Source: Candidatus Goldiibacteriota bacterium HGW-Goldbacteria-1
Lineage (GTDB): Bacteria; Oederibacteriota; PGYV01
Direction of reading: 5' to 3'
DNA: 64,000 nt
Assembly (NCBI GenBank): GCA_002839855.1
Contig: PGYV01000004.1
Location: 77,983 to 141,982, forward strand
The position numbers and the translations under genes are program-made. Under the pieces are notes generated by a model, which saw only the letters and a list, made by a program, of their open reading frames with translations, was not told where the DNA came from and did not search any database. How positions within the stretch are numbered: the stretch's first letter is position 1; each line of letters starts with the position of its first letter. Shown in pieces: positions 36,855 to 46,072 of the stretch.

Positions 36855-38108
36855 CTATTTGCCGATAATCTCCCCGCACGCGATACCGTTTTGGGCGGAT
36901 ATTATTTTTACTTTTACAATCTCATTAACATACTCTTTTGCGCCTTCCACTTTTACCCTTATATAATTATCTGTATACCCAAAATAAAATCCGCCTTTAT
37001 CCCCTGATTCCACAAGCAGCTCCAGCACTTTGCCTATATATGATTCCGCGAATGCAGCTTCTTTTTGCGCGGCTATCAATGACAGTTCCTTTGCCCTTTT
37101 CTTTTTAATTTCATCGCTTACTTTTCCGGGCATTTTAAAAGCCTGCGTGTCAGGCCTGTCAGAATAAGGAAACACGTGCACCCTGGTAAAGGGCATTGAC
37201 TTTAAAAAAGCTGCCGTTTCAGCGTGATCTGCATCTGTTTCCCCCGGGAAACCCGCGATAATATCCGTGGTAATGCCGGCATCCGGCATTGCCGTAAGTA
37301 TTTTATCAACTTGTCCGCGGTAAAACGCCGTGTCATACCGCCTGTTCATTGCCTTTAATATCCTGTCGCATCCGCTCTGCATTGACATATGAAAATGGCG
37401 GCATAAAAAATTGCCGCTTGCCGCGGCAAATTTTATTATATCATCACCAAGCTCCAGCGGGCCTATGGAACTTAAACGTATTCGCAGGGGTAATTTAAGG
37501 CTTCTTATTTTTTCCAGCAGGCCGCACAATGCGCCGGCTTCATTTTTGTCCGCTCCGTACCTTCCTAAATTAATACCTGTCAGAATTATTTCCCTATAGC
37601 CGCTTTTTGACAGCGCCTTAATTTCATTTATAATCTGCCCTTCATCCCTGCTTACGGGTTTACCGCCCCGAACATACGGAATTTCGCAGTACGCGCAGAA
37701 TCTGTCGCAGCCGTCTTCCACTTTAACAAACGCCTTGTTTTTTTCGGAAAATGTTTCAATAAAAAAAGACGGCGCTTTAGCGCCGGCAGTTTTTAATTCT
37801 TCCGGGTAAAGCGCCATGTCATATTTGGAACTGTTAGGCACAAACCAGTCCACACTGGCTGCAATTTCTTCAGGGCACTGCCTTGCGGCAATGCAGCCGG
37901 TAAGAAGTATCTTCTTTCCCGCCGCTTTTAATTTTCTTAACTGCCTTGCCGTGTCGCGGTCTATCTTATCCGTAACCGTGCAGGTATTTACAATATAAAC
38001 ATCCGGATCCGGGCTTTCTTCGTTTCCTGCTGCCAGCAGTTCCTTTTTTATCCTCTCGGTATCGTACTGGTTTACCTTACAGCCATATGTGATAAAACCT
38101 ATCTTCAC
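36855..38108 (-). CDS. mtaB: tRNA ms2t6A37 methylthiotransferase MtaB
   Basis: 417 aa radical-SAM methylthiotransferase. The N-terminal UPF0004 domain begins ITYGCKVNQYD and has INTCTVT-type VNTCTVTDK and LTGCIAARQC cysteines (second cluster); the radical-SAM triad is CDRFCAYCEIPYVRGG; a TRAM-like C-terminus follows. KVNQYD and the lengths point to MtaB (YqeV) rather than MiaB or RimO; it adds methylthio to t6A37 in tRNA. Translation starts at GTG overlapping the upstream TGA (GTGA). Confidence 0.93.
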   Translation of the reverse strand: MKIGFITYGCKVNQYDTERIKKELLAAGNEESPDPDVYIVNTCTVTDKIDRDTARQLRKLKAAGKKILLTGCIAARQCPEEIAASVDWFVPNSSKYDMALYPEELKTAGAKAPSFFIETFSEKNKAFVKVEDGCDRFCAYCEIPYVRGGKPVSRDEGQIINEIKALSKSGYREIILTGINLGRYGADKNEAGALCGLLEKIRSLKLPLRIRLSSIGPLELGDDIIKFAAASGNFLCRHFHMSMQSGCDRILKAMNRRYDTAFYRGQVDKILTAMPDAGITTDIIAGFPGETDADHAETAAFLKSMPFTRVHVFPYSDRPDTQAFKMPGKVSDEIKKKRAKELSLIAAQKEAAFAESYIGKVLELLVESGDKGGFYFGYTDNYIRVKVEGAKEYVNEIVKVKIISAQNGIACGEIIGK

Positions 38109-39313
38109 TTTATAAAGACCGTTTCCGGGATATCAAATGCCCTCATTTCATTTGTCAGGGCAGAAGTCTCTATAGTAAGCGGCAGCCCTGTCCTTGAAAG
38201 GAAACTTTTCTTAAGCCTGCTTTCAAATACCTTTCTTTTTTCCGCGTCAACAACCGCAAGGATGCTTCCGTCAGTGCCAAGGTTCATCATCCTGACCGCT
38301 TTTACGCCGTCCGTGTCTGCCAGCATATCCAGAAGAATTTCGCTTTCTTCCTCCACTATTTCAAGCCTTGCCTTCATGTTCTTATGGGATTCATTCATAA
38401 TGTCAATAAGCGCAAGTGAATTTCCCGCAAGTATCGCTTTTTTTGCCTCTGCCACCCTGTCATTTTCCGCGATGAAATAAGCGCAGCGTTTTCTCTGGAT
38501 TATGGAAAGCTTGCTTCTGTAATCATCAAACTGTTCCGCGGTTATTTCGTCAAGTGTGTCAATGCGCGCGCCGTTTTTCCTCATTATTTCTATGGATTCT
38601 GCCACTTCCGCCAGAATCTGTTTCTTCTTTGCCTCAATTGTCTTTTTCTTTACGCCGGAACTTAGCACCATAAACAGATGCCCTTTTATTCCAAAAGGCA
38701 GTGTTTCAACAGAACCCGCCTTAATATCAAAATATGTCAGATGCCCCGGCCTTCCTCCGATGGACGGGATAAACTTAACCGTGTTTTTGTCCCTGCCCAT
38801 GTAATTCACTTCGCCCTGCGCGCATATTTCCGCTATTTCCAGCGCGGACATCTGCCAGTCGGAAAGTTTTCCGGCAATAACAGCCGCCCCGGTTTCAAGC
38901 GCTTCCATATGGTTTGACTGAAAAGTATCCGGAATATCATTATCTATATACAGATTCATTCCCGGCACCCTTTTTGACATGCTTTCAAGCATGAACAGCG
39001 TGCTTGAAATATAATTTGCCCAGCCATTATCCTGCTTGGACTGCGCGTCATTCAGCATCACCCTTATATTTTCATCATACTTCTTGGAGTACATGTTGAC
39101 GCTTCTGTCATTTTCCCTTCTTCTCTGCGCCATCATTATAGCGCTTTTATCAAGGTTTCCTGACAGGACTTTTCCCCTGTTAAATTCGTTGGTTTCACCA
39201 AGGATGCCTATGCTTCCCGGCACAATTACCCCTGTTATCTTTTCCTTCTTTAAATCAAACCTGCCCGCGGCAAAAAAATCCTTTGCCTTTTTTAAAAGTT
39301 CTTCCTCTGTCAT
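38105..39313 (-). CDS. degenerate galactokinase-like GHMP protein, probable pseudoenzyme
   Basis: 402 aa with the layout of a galactokinase but eroded motifs. The substrate motif normally GRVNLIGEHTDYN reads GSIGILGETNEFN (residues about 33-45). The ATP loop normally PLGAGLSSSA reads DIPDTFQSNHMEA. The catalytic-Asp segment normally GIMDQF reads KNTVKF, so the Asp is missing. The third motif GGGFGG reads NLGTDGS. Surrounding family positions persist (e.g. LSGNLDKSA and IMNESHKNMKARLEIV). The frame is intact and long, so it is a maintained protein, likely a sugar- or nucleotide-binding scaffold or regulator. It lies 11 bp after pilB and is coupled to mtaB. Confidence 0.7.
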   Translation of the reverse strand: MTEEELLKKAKDFFAAGRFDLKKEKITGVIVPGSIGILGETNEFNRGKVLSGNLDKSAIMMAQRRRENDRSVNMYSKKYDENIRVMLNDAQSKQDNGWANYISSTLFMLESMSKRVPGMNLYIDNDIPDTFQSNHMEALETGAAVIAGKLSDWQMSALEIAEICAQGEVNYMGRDKNTVKFIPSIGGRPGHLTYFDIKAGSVETLPFGIKGHLFMVLSSGVKKKTIEAKKKQILAEVAESIEIMRKNGARIDTLDEITAEQFDDYRSKLSIIQRKRCAYFIAENDRVAEAKKAILAGNSLALIDIMNESHKNMKARLEIVEEESEILLDMLADTDGVKAVRMMNLGTDGSILAVVDAEKRKVFESRLKKSFLSRTGLPLTIETSALTNEMRAFDIPETVFIK

Positions 39314-39324
39314 CTTAATTCTCC

Positions 39325-41097
39325 TTATATTTTTATTTTTCCTATGTAATCTTTTAACGGTTTGTCCTGAAGTGTTTCCGCAATAACTTCTTCAAGGGTG
39401 GTTCTGCCTTCTTTCATAAGCCTTATAGCGGATTCCCTTATGGTAAACATACCCTGGTCCCACGCTTCCCTTTTCAGGTCGTTCAATGTGCCTTTCTTGA
39501 AGATAATTTCCCTAATGCCCATGTTCACGGGCATTACTTCATAAGCGGCCATCCTGCCTTTGTATCCTGTATAATGGCACACAGGGCACCCTTTGCCTTC
39601 AAAGAAAGTGCCGCCTTCAAGTATTTCCGGCGGAATTCCGCTTCTTTTTGCTTTTACCAGGTCAATTTCCTTAATCGGTTCCTTGCAGTTTTCGCACACC
39701 TTTCTGACCAGTTTCTGCGCCAGAACAGTGACCACCGATGAACCTACATATATCGGGTCAATATTCATGTCAATTAACCTTGTAATTGTGGCCGGCGCGT
39801 CATTTGTATGTAATGTTGACAATACAAGATGGCCCGTTAACGCGGCCTTTACAGAAGTGGACGCAGTCTCGTTATCACGAATTTCACCGACAAGTATTAT
39901 ATCAGGGTCCTGCCTTAAAAACGACCTTAACACGTTGGCAAAAGTAAGACCTGCCACGGGATTTACCTGCACCTGTATAATGTGCGGAAGCCTGTATTCC
40001 ACCGGATCTTCCGCTGTCATTATGTTCATGTGCGGGTCATTGATATGCGATATCATCGAATACAGCGTTGTGGATTTTCCGGAACCCGTGGGGCCCGTTA
40101 TAAGTATCATGCCATAAGGCGCATCAAGTCCTTTTTCTATGCCGGAAAACTGTTTTTCTGACAGGCCAAGTTTTGTAAGGTCAAGGTTCTGCGCTTCCGA
40201 ATACAGAAGCCTCATGACTATATTTTCCCCCCACAGGCACGGAAGCGTGGCAACACGAAGGTCAATTGACTTTGTCCCGCCCGGTATTTTGTATGCTATC
40301 CTGCCGTCCTGCGGAAGCCTTTTTTCTATGATATTCAACCCTGCCATAAGTTTAAGCCTGGACGTCAGCGCCCTTTTAAACTGCACTTTTGGCGGAGGCA
40401 TTTCCACAAGCGCGCCGTCTATCCTGAACCTAAGCACTATCTTTTTTTCATAGGGGTTAATGTGTATGTCCGACGCTTTTTTGTTTACCGCGTCTTCTAT
40501 TATATAGTTTACGTATTTTACAACAGGGCTGTCATTGCCTTCAATGTCGCCTTCTTCGCCATCTTCATCTTTTGGTTTTTTATCCTCAAGAAATTCAATT
40601 TCCATATTTTCAGATGAAAATTCAAGTTCTTTCATTGTTTCATCAAGGGCATTGCCTATAGGATAATACTTATCAATGGCATCATTAAGCGAGGACTGCG
40701 TGGTCACCACAAAACTAAGTTCAAGTTCCTGGCCGCCCTTAATATCATATTTTAAATTCATGGTCAAAGACGGATCCATGGGGTTTGCCGTGGCAAATAT
40801 TATCTTGCCCGGCTTTTTTTCAATGGGGAGCAGTTTATATTTTCTGGCTATGTCAGGCGTCATGACTTTTATTACTTCTTCTTCTATATGTATGGCGCTT
40901 ACATCCACAAACTTTACGCCAAACTGCATGGCAAGAAAGTGATACAGCACGTCTTCCGTGATAAAGCCCAGTTTGACAAGGATAAACCCAAGCGAATCGC
41001 TTGTCTTTGACTGTTCTTCAACGGCTTTTTCAAGCTGTTCTTCCGTTACCATTCCCTCTTCTAAAAGAATCTGTCCAAGCTTTTTAGCTTCGTACAA
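39325..41097 (-). CDS. pilB: type IV pilus/type II secretion ATPase PilB/GspE with MshEN domain (first copy)
   Basis: 590 aa hexameric motor ATPase that polymerises pilins or pseudopilins at the inner membrane. The N-terminal MshEN-type repeats begin KLGQILLEEGMVTEEQL and LGFILVKLGFITEDVL (these domains bind c-di-GMP in MshE). Walker A is GPTGSGKSTTLYS, the Asp box ITAEDPVEYRLP, Walker B DIILVGEIRDNETA, and a zinc-type tetracysteine CENCKEP...GCPVCHYTGYKG. An acidic insert (KDEDGEEGDIEGN) lies near residue 180. Start is TTG with AGGAG 8 nt upstream. A paralogue is 27 bp upstream. Confidence 0.94.
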   Translation of the reverse strand: MYEAKKLGQILLEEGMVTEEQLEKAVEEQSKTSDSLGFILVKLGFITEDVLYHFLAMQFGVKFVDVSAIHIEEEVIKVMTPDIARKYKLLPIEKKPGKIIFATANPMDPSLTMNLKYDIKGGQELELSFVVTTQSSLNDAIDKYYPIGNALDETMKELEFSSENMEIEFLEDKKPKDEDGEEGDIEGNDSPVVKYVNYIIEDAVNKKASDIHINPYEKKIVLRFRIDGALVEMPPPKVQFKRALTSRLKLMAGLNIIEKRLPQDGRIAYKIPGGTKSIDLRVATLPCLWGENIVMRLLYSEAQNLDLTKLGLSEKQFSGIEKGLDAPYGMILITGPTGSGKSTTLYSMISHINDPHMNIMTAEDPVEYRLPHIIQVQVNPVAGLTFANVLRSFLRQDPDIILVGEIRDNETASTSVKAALTGHLVLSTLHTNDAPATITRLIDMNIDPIYVGSSVVTVLAQKLVRKVCENCKEPIKEIDLVKAKRSGIPPEILEGGTFFEGKGCPVCHYTGYKGRMAAYEVMPVNMGIREIIFKKGTLNDLKREAWDQGMFTIRESAIRLMKEGRTTLEEVIAETLQDKPLKDYIGKIKI

Positions 41098-41124
41098 TGC
41101 CGGCTCCTAAAAATTTTATTGTGC

Positions 41125-42828
41125 TTAATCCGCTGAAGTTGCCATTATTACTTCTTCAATTGATGTAATACCGTTTTTCCATTTTTCAAGCGCAACCTGC
41201 CTTAACGTCCTCATGCCGTCTTTCTGCGCCTGCGCTGTAAGGGCATTTAAATCAGCGCCGGAGTATATAAGATCCGCAAGCGCGCCTGTCATTCCCATTA
41301 TTTCATAAATAGCCACCCTGCCTTTATATCCCGAGCCATTGCACTTGGGGCAGCCTTCGCCTTTATAAAGTGTAATACCTTCCACTTCCTGCCTTTTTAT
41401 CAGTATCCTCTGAAGTTCATCGTCAGTGGGTGAATATTCTTTTTTGCAGTTTGCGCATATCCTTCTCATCAGCCTCTGTGCCACAACCATTTTTAGCGCA
41501 GACCCCACATAAATGCGGTCAATGCCCATATCAATAAGCCTCATAATGGTGGAAGGCGAATCATTTGTGTGAAGCGTGGAAAATAAAAGATGGCCCGTCA
41601 GCGCGGCGCTTATGGCAATGCCCGCAGTTTCTCCGTCGCGGATTTCACCGACCATCATTATGTTCGGGTCCTGCCTTAAGCACGACTTTAATGCCGCGGC
41701 AAAAGTAAGCCCTATTTCGCTGTTCATCTGCACCTGTATGATACCGGGCAGCTGATATTCAACCGGGTCTTCAAGGGTGATGATATTCTTTTTTATGTCA
41801 TTAACAGTGGATAAAGCGGAGTAAAGCGTTGTGGTTTTTCCGGAACCGGTAGGCCCCGTGTGAAGTATAAGGCCGTATGGAAGCGTTATGGATTCCTGAT
41901 AAACGTCAAGTTCCTGCTGTTCGAACCCCAGCTTTGTAAGGTCAAGCATAAGGTTCTGCTGGTCTAAAATACGCATTACCACGTTTTCACCGTGTATGGA
42001 TGGCAGTACCGCGACACGAAGGTCAATAATTTTGTTCTGAACTTTTATTTTTATCCTGCCGTCCTGCGCGGCCCTTTTTTCCATGATATCAAGCCTGGCC
42101 ATAACTTTTATTCTGGACACAATGGCGTTCTTGTAATGATTCGGCGGTGTGGGCTGTTTCTGCAGTACGCCGTCCTGCCTGTACCTTATAACCGTACCCT
42201 TTGCCGTGGGATTAATGTGTATGTCGGAAGCTTTTATCTTTACAGCTTCGCTGATAATCGCGTTTACAAGTTTTATAACAGGCGCGGATTCTTCGGTTAC
42301 CGACGGGTCGTCCTTGCCTGACATTTCTTCTTCAGGAACGCCGGCTTCATCCTTGAACATTGACTGAAGCCCTTCGTCCATATCAGACTTTGGCGTCACC
42401 CCATAAACCAGCGCAAGGCAGGACTTAATGGCGCTTTCACTTGTAATAACAAATTTAATTTCTTTTTCCAGCGGTATCGCGGAACGCTCCCTTATTTTGG
42501 TCACAAGGTGTTCATCGGGTTCGGATGTGGCAAAATAAATTTTATTGCCTTTTTCTTCATATGGAAGGATGGAATATTTTTCAGCGGTGTCTTTTGAAAT
42601 CACTTTCAGAAGTTCAGGGGGGGTGTCGTGCCCTATAAGATCCACATATTCAACGCCAAACTGTATGGCAAGAAAATAATACAACGCTTCTTCGGTTATA
42701 AAACCCATCCTTACAAGGATGCGTCCCAGGGGCTCCCCTGATTTTTGCTGGTCTTCAAGGGCCCGCTTTATCTGATCTTCTGTGATAAGGTTCTCTTCAA
42801 GAAGCAAGTCCCCAAGCCTTTTTGCCAT
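41125..42828 (-). CDS. type IV pilus/type II secretion ATPase PilB/GspE with MshEN domain (second copy)
   Basis: 567 aa paralogue of the neighbour. N-terminal MshEN repeats RLGDLLLEENLITEDQI (Gly replaced by Asn at the loop) and LGRILVRMGFITEEAL. Walker [14 protein letters not shown], Asp box ITLEDPVEYQLPG, Walker B IMMVGEIRDGETA, tetracysteine CANCKKEY...GCPKCNGSGYKG. All catalytic motifs are intact, so both copies should be active. AAGGAG precedes the ATG. Having two complete assembly ATPases and no retraction ATPase (PilT), platform protein or pilin next to them is notable. Confidence 0.93.
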   Translation of the reverse strand: MAKRLGDLLLEENLITEDQIKRALEDQQKSGEPLGRILVRMGFITEEALYYFLAIQFGVEYVDLIGHDTPPELLKVISKDTAEKYSILPYEEKGNKIYFATSEPDEHLVTKIRERSAIPLEKEIKFVITSESAIKSCLALVYGVTPKSDMDEGLQSMFKDEAGVPEEEMSGKDDPSVTEESAPVIKLVNAIISEAVKIKASDIHINPTAKGTVIRYRQDGVLQKQPTPPNHYKNAIVSRIKVMARLDIMEKRAAQDGRIKIKVQNKIIDLRVAVLPSIHGENVVMRILDQQNLMLDLTKLGFEQQELDVYQESITLPYGLILHTGPTGSGKTTTLYSALSTVNDIKKNIITLEDPVEYQLPGIIQVQMNSEIGLTFAAALKSCLRQDPNIMMVGEIRDGETAGIAISAALTGHLLFSTLHTNDSPSTIMRLIDMGIDRIYVGSALKMVVAQRLMRRICANCKKEYSPTDDELQRILIKRQEVEGITLYKGEGCPKCNGSGYKGRVAIYEIMGMTGALADLIYSGADLNALTAQAQKDGMRTLRQVALEKWKNGITSIEEVIMATSAD

Positions 42829-42840
42829 TTAGTCTCCTTG

Positions 42841-43941
42841 TTATCTGGCCTTCCCATAACGCGCGTTCATCTGCGAATCAAACTTCATGTAAAACATCTC
42901 TTTTCTTCTTATCACGTGAAAAAAGAACTCCGGAGATCTGCGCTCCCCGGATTCCTTAAACGCCACTTTGCCTGTGGCGCCGTCATATGATACCGCTTTA
43001 AGAAATCCGTTAACATCGGGGTGCCCAAACTTCCCCGCCTTTGCCGCAAGCCCTATAATATTTATCGCGTCATACGCGTGAGGCAGTTTGACATCGGCTT
43101 TTATTGCGTACTTTTTTTCATACGCGGTTAAAAACGGCCTTAATTTCTTTATCCCGTACGGGCTGTTTCTGGCGGTATTCACAAACTCGCAGCCGTCAGA
43201 AGCCTCTTTTGTTTCTTTTATAAACTTCCGGTCAAAAATAAAATTCGGCCCGGTAAAAACCGAGCCTGTATTTTTTTCAAAACTCTGCTTACAAAGGTTA
43301 ATGGCATCGTCCTGATTACCTATAAAGTATATGGTCTTAACCTTTATTTCCCTTATCCTCTGAATTACATTTGTAAAATCATACCCCGGTTCAAAGGCCC
43401 TGATATACGTGGCATCCACGTTGTTTCTTTTGGAAGTGTCAGCGTATGCCTGCGCCATTTTTTCATACTCTTCATTTCCCGACTGATATAAAACAGCGGC
43501 TTTCATACGGTCAAAAAGCGCCGGCGCTATCCTTGCCATTATTGCCGCGGTTTCAGTATTGGAAGCTGTCATCCTGTAGGTATTTCCCTTTCCGGTAAAT
43601 GAAGCGTAATCTTCGCAGATGGAAATAAGCGGTATTTCTTTGATTGAATTCACCAATTCCGCGTCATTTGCGGAAAAACAGCCTATCACAGCCGCAAGCT
43701 CCGCGTCTGAATTTATTTTATCCGCAGCTCCGGTGTCTGTTTCATCAAAGAAAACCGGCATAAATTCATACAATCCTTCAGCCGGCGTCATCTCCGCACA
43801 CAATATTTCCGCCGCTTTATAAGCAGCATCCACCGACGCGTTTGCCGTATTTCCATAAACACCAATTTTTATTGTATCTTTCGCGGCCGCATTCATATTT
43901 ACGGCAGCCATAAGGGCTAAAATAAAAACAATTTTTTTCAA
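42841..43941 (-). CDS. periplasmic amino-acid/amide-type binding protein (Peripla_BP_6)
   Basis: 366 aa. A signal peptide (MKKIVFILALMAAVNMNAAA) leads to a type I periplasmic-binding fold: DTIKIGVYGNTANASVDAAY, AVIGCFSANDAELVNSI, KAAVLYQSGNEEYEKMAQAY and LPHAYDAINIIGLAAKAG, as in Leu/Ile/Val- or amide-binding LivK-like proteins. No ABC permease or ATPase genes are adjacent, so it is either an orphan receptor or serves unlinked partners. Start is TTG with GGAGG 9 nt upstream. It is the first gene of the long minus-strand series, 12 bp before the pilB paralogue. Confidence 0.86.
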   Translation of the reverse strand: MKKIVFILALMAAVNMNAAAKDTIKIGVYGNTANASVDAAYKAAEILCAEMTPAEGLYEFMPVFFDETDTGAADKINSDAELAAVIGCFSANDAELVNSIKEIPLISICEDYASFTGKGNTYRMTASNTETAAIMARIAPALFDRMKAAVLYQSGNEEYEKMAQAYADTSKRNNVDATYIRAFEPGYDFTNVIQRIREIKVKTIYFIGNQDDAINLCKQSFEKNTGSVFTGPNFIFDRKFIKETKEASDGCEFVNTARNSPYGIKKLRPFLTAYEKKYAIKADVKLPHAYDAINIIGLAAKAGKFGHPDVNGFLKAVSYDGATGKVAFKESGERRSPEFFFHVIRRKEMFYMKFDSQMNARYGKAR

Positions 43942-43974
43942 CTTCTGTTACCTCCGGTGTTAATCTGAAATATC

Positions 43975-44002
43975 ATTATAACAGTACGCCATTTCTTGTC
44001 AA
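43975..44002 (-). promoter_or_regulatory. near-consensus promoter for the binding-protein/pilB series
   Basis: On the minus strand TTGACA (43997-44002), 16-bp spacer, TATAAT (43975-43980), about 34 bp upstream of the TTG start at 43941. Genes from 43.9 down to 34.5 kb follow with gaps of about 40 bp or less. Confidence 0.8.
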
Positions 44003-44127
44003 GTGGCGGCGTCTGTCTATAAAAGCAAAGTAGTATTTGATTTTCATTATTATATCTTATATGACGCGCCGAAACGTAAAATTGTTGCGCGTATCAGCGA
44101 TACTATAGTCAGTTTGTGTTTCCCGGT

Positions 44128-44157
44128 TTGACACACAAGCCGTACATGTGTTATTAT
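44128..44157 (+). promoter_or_regulatory. promoter of the TPR-transpeptidase gene
   Basis: TTGACA (44128-44133), 18-bp spacer, TATTAT (44152-44157), 32 bp before the ATG; AAGGAGG follows in the leader. Confidence 0.75.
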
Positions 44158-44189
44158 GGTGAAAATTTTGTTTTTAAGGAGGAATATCA

Positions 44190-46013
44190 ATGCTTAACAG
44201 AAAAGCAATAAGCCACCTTTCCAGCGGCTCTTATTATAAAAGAAAAAGGCTTGGTTTTATTTTTTGGGCCATACTGGCTTTCATTGTGCTTGCCGGAGCT
44301 TTCCATTTTTTCGGAAAAAACCTTCAGTACGCCCTTAACGTAAAAAGCGGCGCCGCAAACCTTAAAAAAGGCAAACTTGCAGCCGCAACTTCAAATTTTA
44401 ATAAAGCCGTAAATATAAAACGCGACGGAGCGCTTGCCATAGACGGCCTTGGCGCGGTGGCATTAAAACAGGGTGATTTTCAAAAAGCGGAAAAACTTTA
44501 TACAGAAGCCATGGCAGCGGGTTTAAAACCAAACAAAACAATTAATCACTCTGTTATAGGAAATGAATTTATGGATGGAGGGCTTTACAGGTACGCCGAA
44601 ACGGAGTTTAAGCACGCTGTTGCTTTAAACCAGTTTGACGCCGAAGCCATGTTCGGCCTTGGTTCGTGCGCGCACGCGGCCACAAACCTTGACGAAGCCA
44701 TAAAATATTACAATAAAGCGCTTCAATACAATCCCAAACTTTCCAAAGCCAGAAAGAATCTTTCCCTTGCTGAAGACGACAGAAATAAAGGGGCGATTTA
44801 TTACATGTATGACAGAAACGGCGAGCCTTTAGCGCGGTATAACCTTATTCCGGGACAGGGCAAAAAAACCTATATCCTTGACCAGAGAGCGGCTCATATC
44901 ACCGGTTTTGACAGCGAAAAAAGGCAGACAAAGGAAGGCATTGAAAAACACCTTGCGGAATATATTCCCGGCAACAGGATTTACCTTACAATAGACTCCA
45001 AAATTCAGAACACAATAAGCAGGGCGCTTGGCTGGTATAAAGGCGCGGTTGTTGTTCTTAACCCTAAAACAGGCGAAATTCTTGGTTTATACAGCCAGCC
45101 CACTTTTAAACCAAACACAATAGACCAGGACTGGTGGGATGTGGTCGGTAACCGTAATAAACCGCTTTTAAACAGAGCCACTGACAAACTTTACGAACCG
45201 GGTTCAATAGCTAAAATGATAACTATTGCAAGCGCCTATGAATACGCAATTGACCCCCAAAAAATATTTCCTGTTAAGTGTCCCGGGCACACATATTATG
45301 ACAATAAAATTTTCTGGTGCTGGACAAAACACGGAAAAGTAAAATCAATAGAACAGACAGTTGACACTTCATGCAATATCGGAGCCGCGGAACTTGCCTT
45401 TGCAATCGGCTCGCCGCGCCTTACGGAATACAACACAAAATTTGGGTTTGGCCAGCAGCTGGACCTGGGTTTCATGGATATCACGCGCAACGTAAGAATT
45501 TCAATACCCGTTAAAACAAGCTCCGCACCTATGAATGACCGTACTAAATTTGACCTTGCCATGCACGCATGCGGCCTGTCATATGAGGGCCACAACTATA
45601 CAATTACACCGCTGCACGCCGCCCTTCTTGCAGCCACAATCGCAAACGACGGCGTAATGATGGACCCTTATATGATAAAAGAAATCCGTAATATCAACGG
45701 AAAAATTATATATCAGGCAGCTCCGCGGGCTATTAAAAAACCCGTTACACCGGAAACCGCCGATAAAATTACCAGACTTATGATAGATTCCGTCGAAAAC
45801 GGAATAGGCCAGAAAGCAAGGGTTAACGGCATTTCAATTGCCGGAAAAACAGGCACATCCGGAAAAAGCGGCGCGTTAAACGCGTGGTTTATTTCTTTCG
45901 CGCCCGCTGAAAATCCCGAATATGCGATTGCAATATGCGGCGATTCAGAGGGTAAGGGAATGTCCGTGGCAGCCCCTGTGGCCGGCGACATTTACAAGGA
46001 TTTATTCAAATAA
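44190..46013 (+). CDS. penicillin-binding transpeptidase with N-terminal TPR domain
   Basis: 607 aa. A single membrane helix (about 22-45) anchors a periplasmic protein with TPR repeats (about 55-195: GAANLKKGKLAAATSNFNKA, LGAVALKQGDFQKAEKLY, FGLGSCAHAATNLDEAIKYY) followed by a class B-type transpeptidase domain (about 260-605). Active-site motifs are SxxK in PGSIAKM, SxN in DTSCNIG and KTG in AGKTGTSG. The usual PBP dimerisation domain is reduced, and the TPR replaces it. It crosslinks peptidoglycan; the TPRs presumably recruit partners. Own promoter and a strong terminator: monocistronic. Confidence 0.92.
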   Translation: MLNRKAISHLSSGSYYKRKRLGFIFWAILAFIVLAGAFHFFGKNLQYALNVKSGAANLKKGKLAAATSNFNKAVNIKRDGALAIDGLGAVALKQGDFQKAEKLYTEAMAAGLKPNKTINHSVIGNEFMDGGLYRYAETEFKHAVALNQFDAEAMFGLGSCAHAATNLDEAIKYYNKALQYNPKLSKARKNLSLAEDDRNKGAIYYMYDRNGEPLARYNLIPGQGKKTYILDQRAAHITGFDSEKRQTKEGIEKHLAEYIPGNRIYLTIDSKIQNTISRALGWYKGAVVVLNPKTGEILGLYSQPTFKPNTIDQDWWDVVGNRNKPLLNRATDKLYEPGSIAKMITIASAYEYAIDPQKIFPVKCPGHTYYDNKIFWCWTKHGKVKSIEQTVDTSCNIGAAELAFAIGSPRLTEYNTKFGFGQQLDLGFMDITRNVRISIPVKTSSAPMNDRTKFDLAMHACGLSYEGHNYTITPLHAALLAATIANDGVMMDPYMIKEIRNINGKIIYQAAPRAIKKPVTPETADKITRLMIDSVENGIGQKARVNGISIAGKTGTSGKSGALNAWFISFAPAENPEYAIAICGDSEGKGMSVAAPVAGDIYKDLFK

Positions 46014-46028
46014 CAGTTTATATAATAT

Positions 46029-46070
46029 AAAAAGCCCTTAGCGATTTTACACCGCTTAGGGCTTTTTTAT
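46029..46070. terminator. bidirectional rho-independent terminator
   Basis: AAAAGCCCTTAGCG pairs with CGCTTAGGGCTTTT (one mismatch) around 9 nt and is flanked by A-run and T-run, serving the convergent transpeptidase (+) and glycosyltransferase (-) genes. Confidence 0.9.
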
Positions 46071-46072
46071 TT

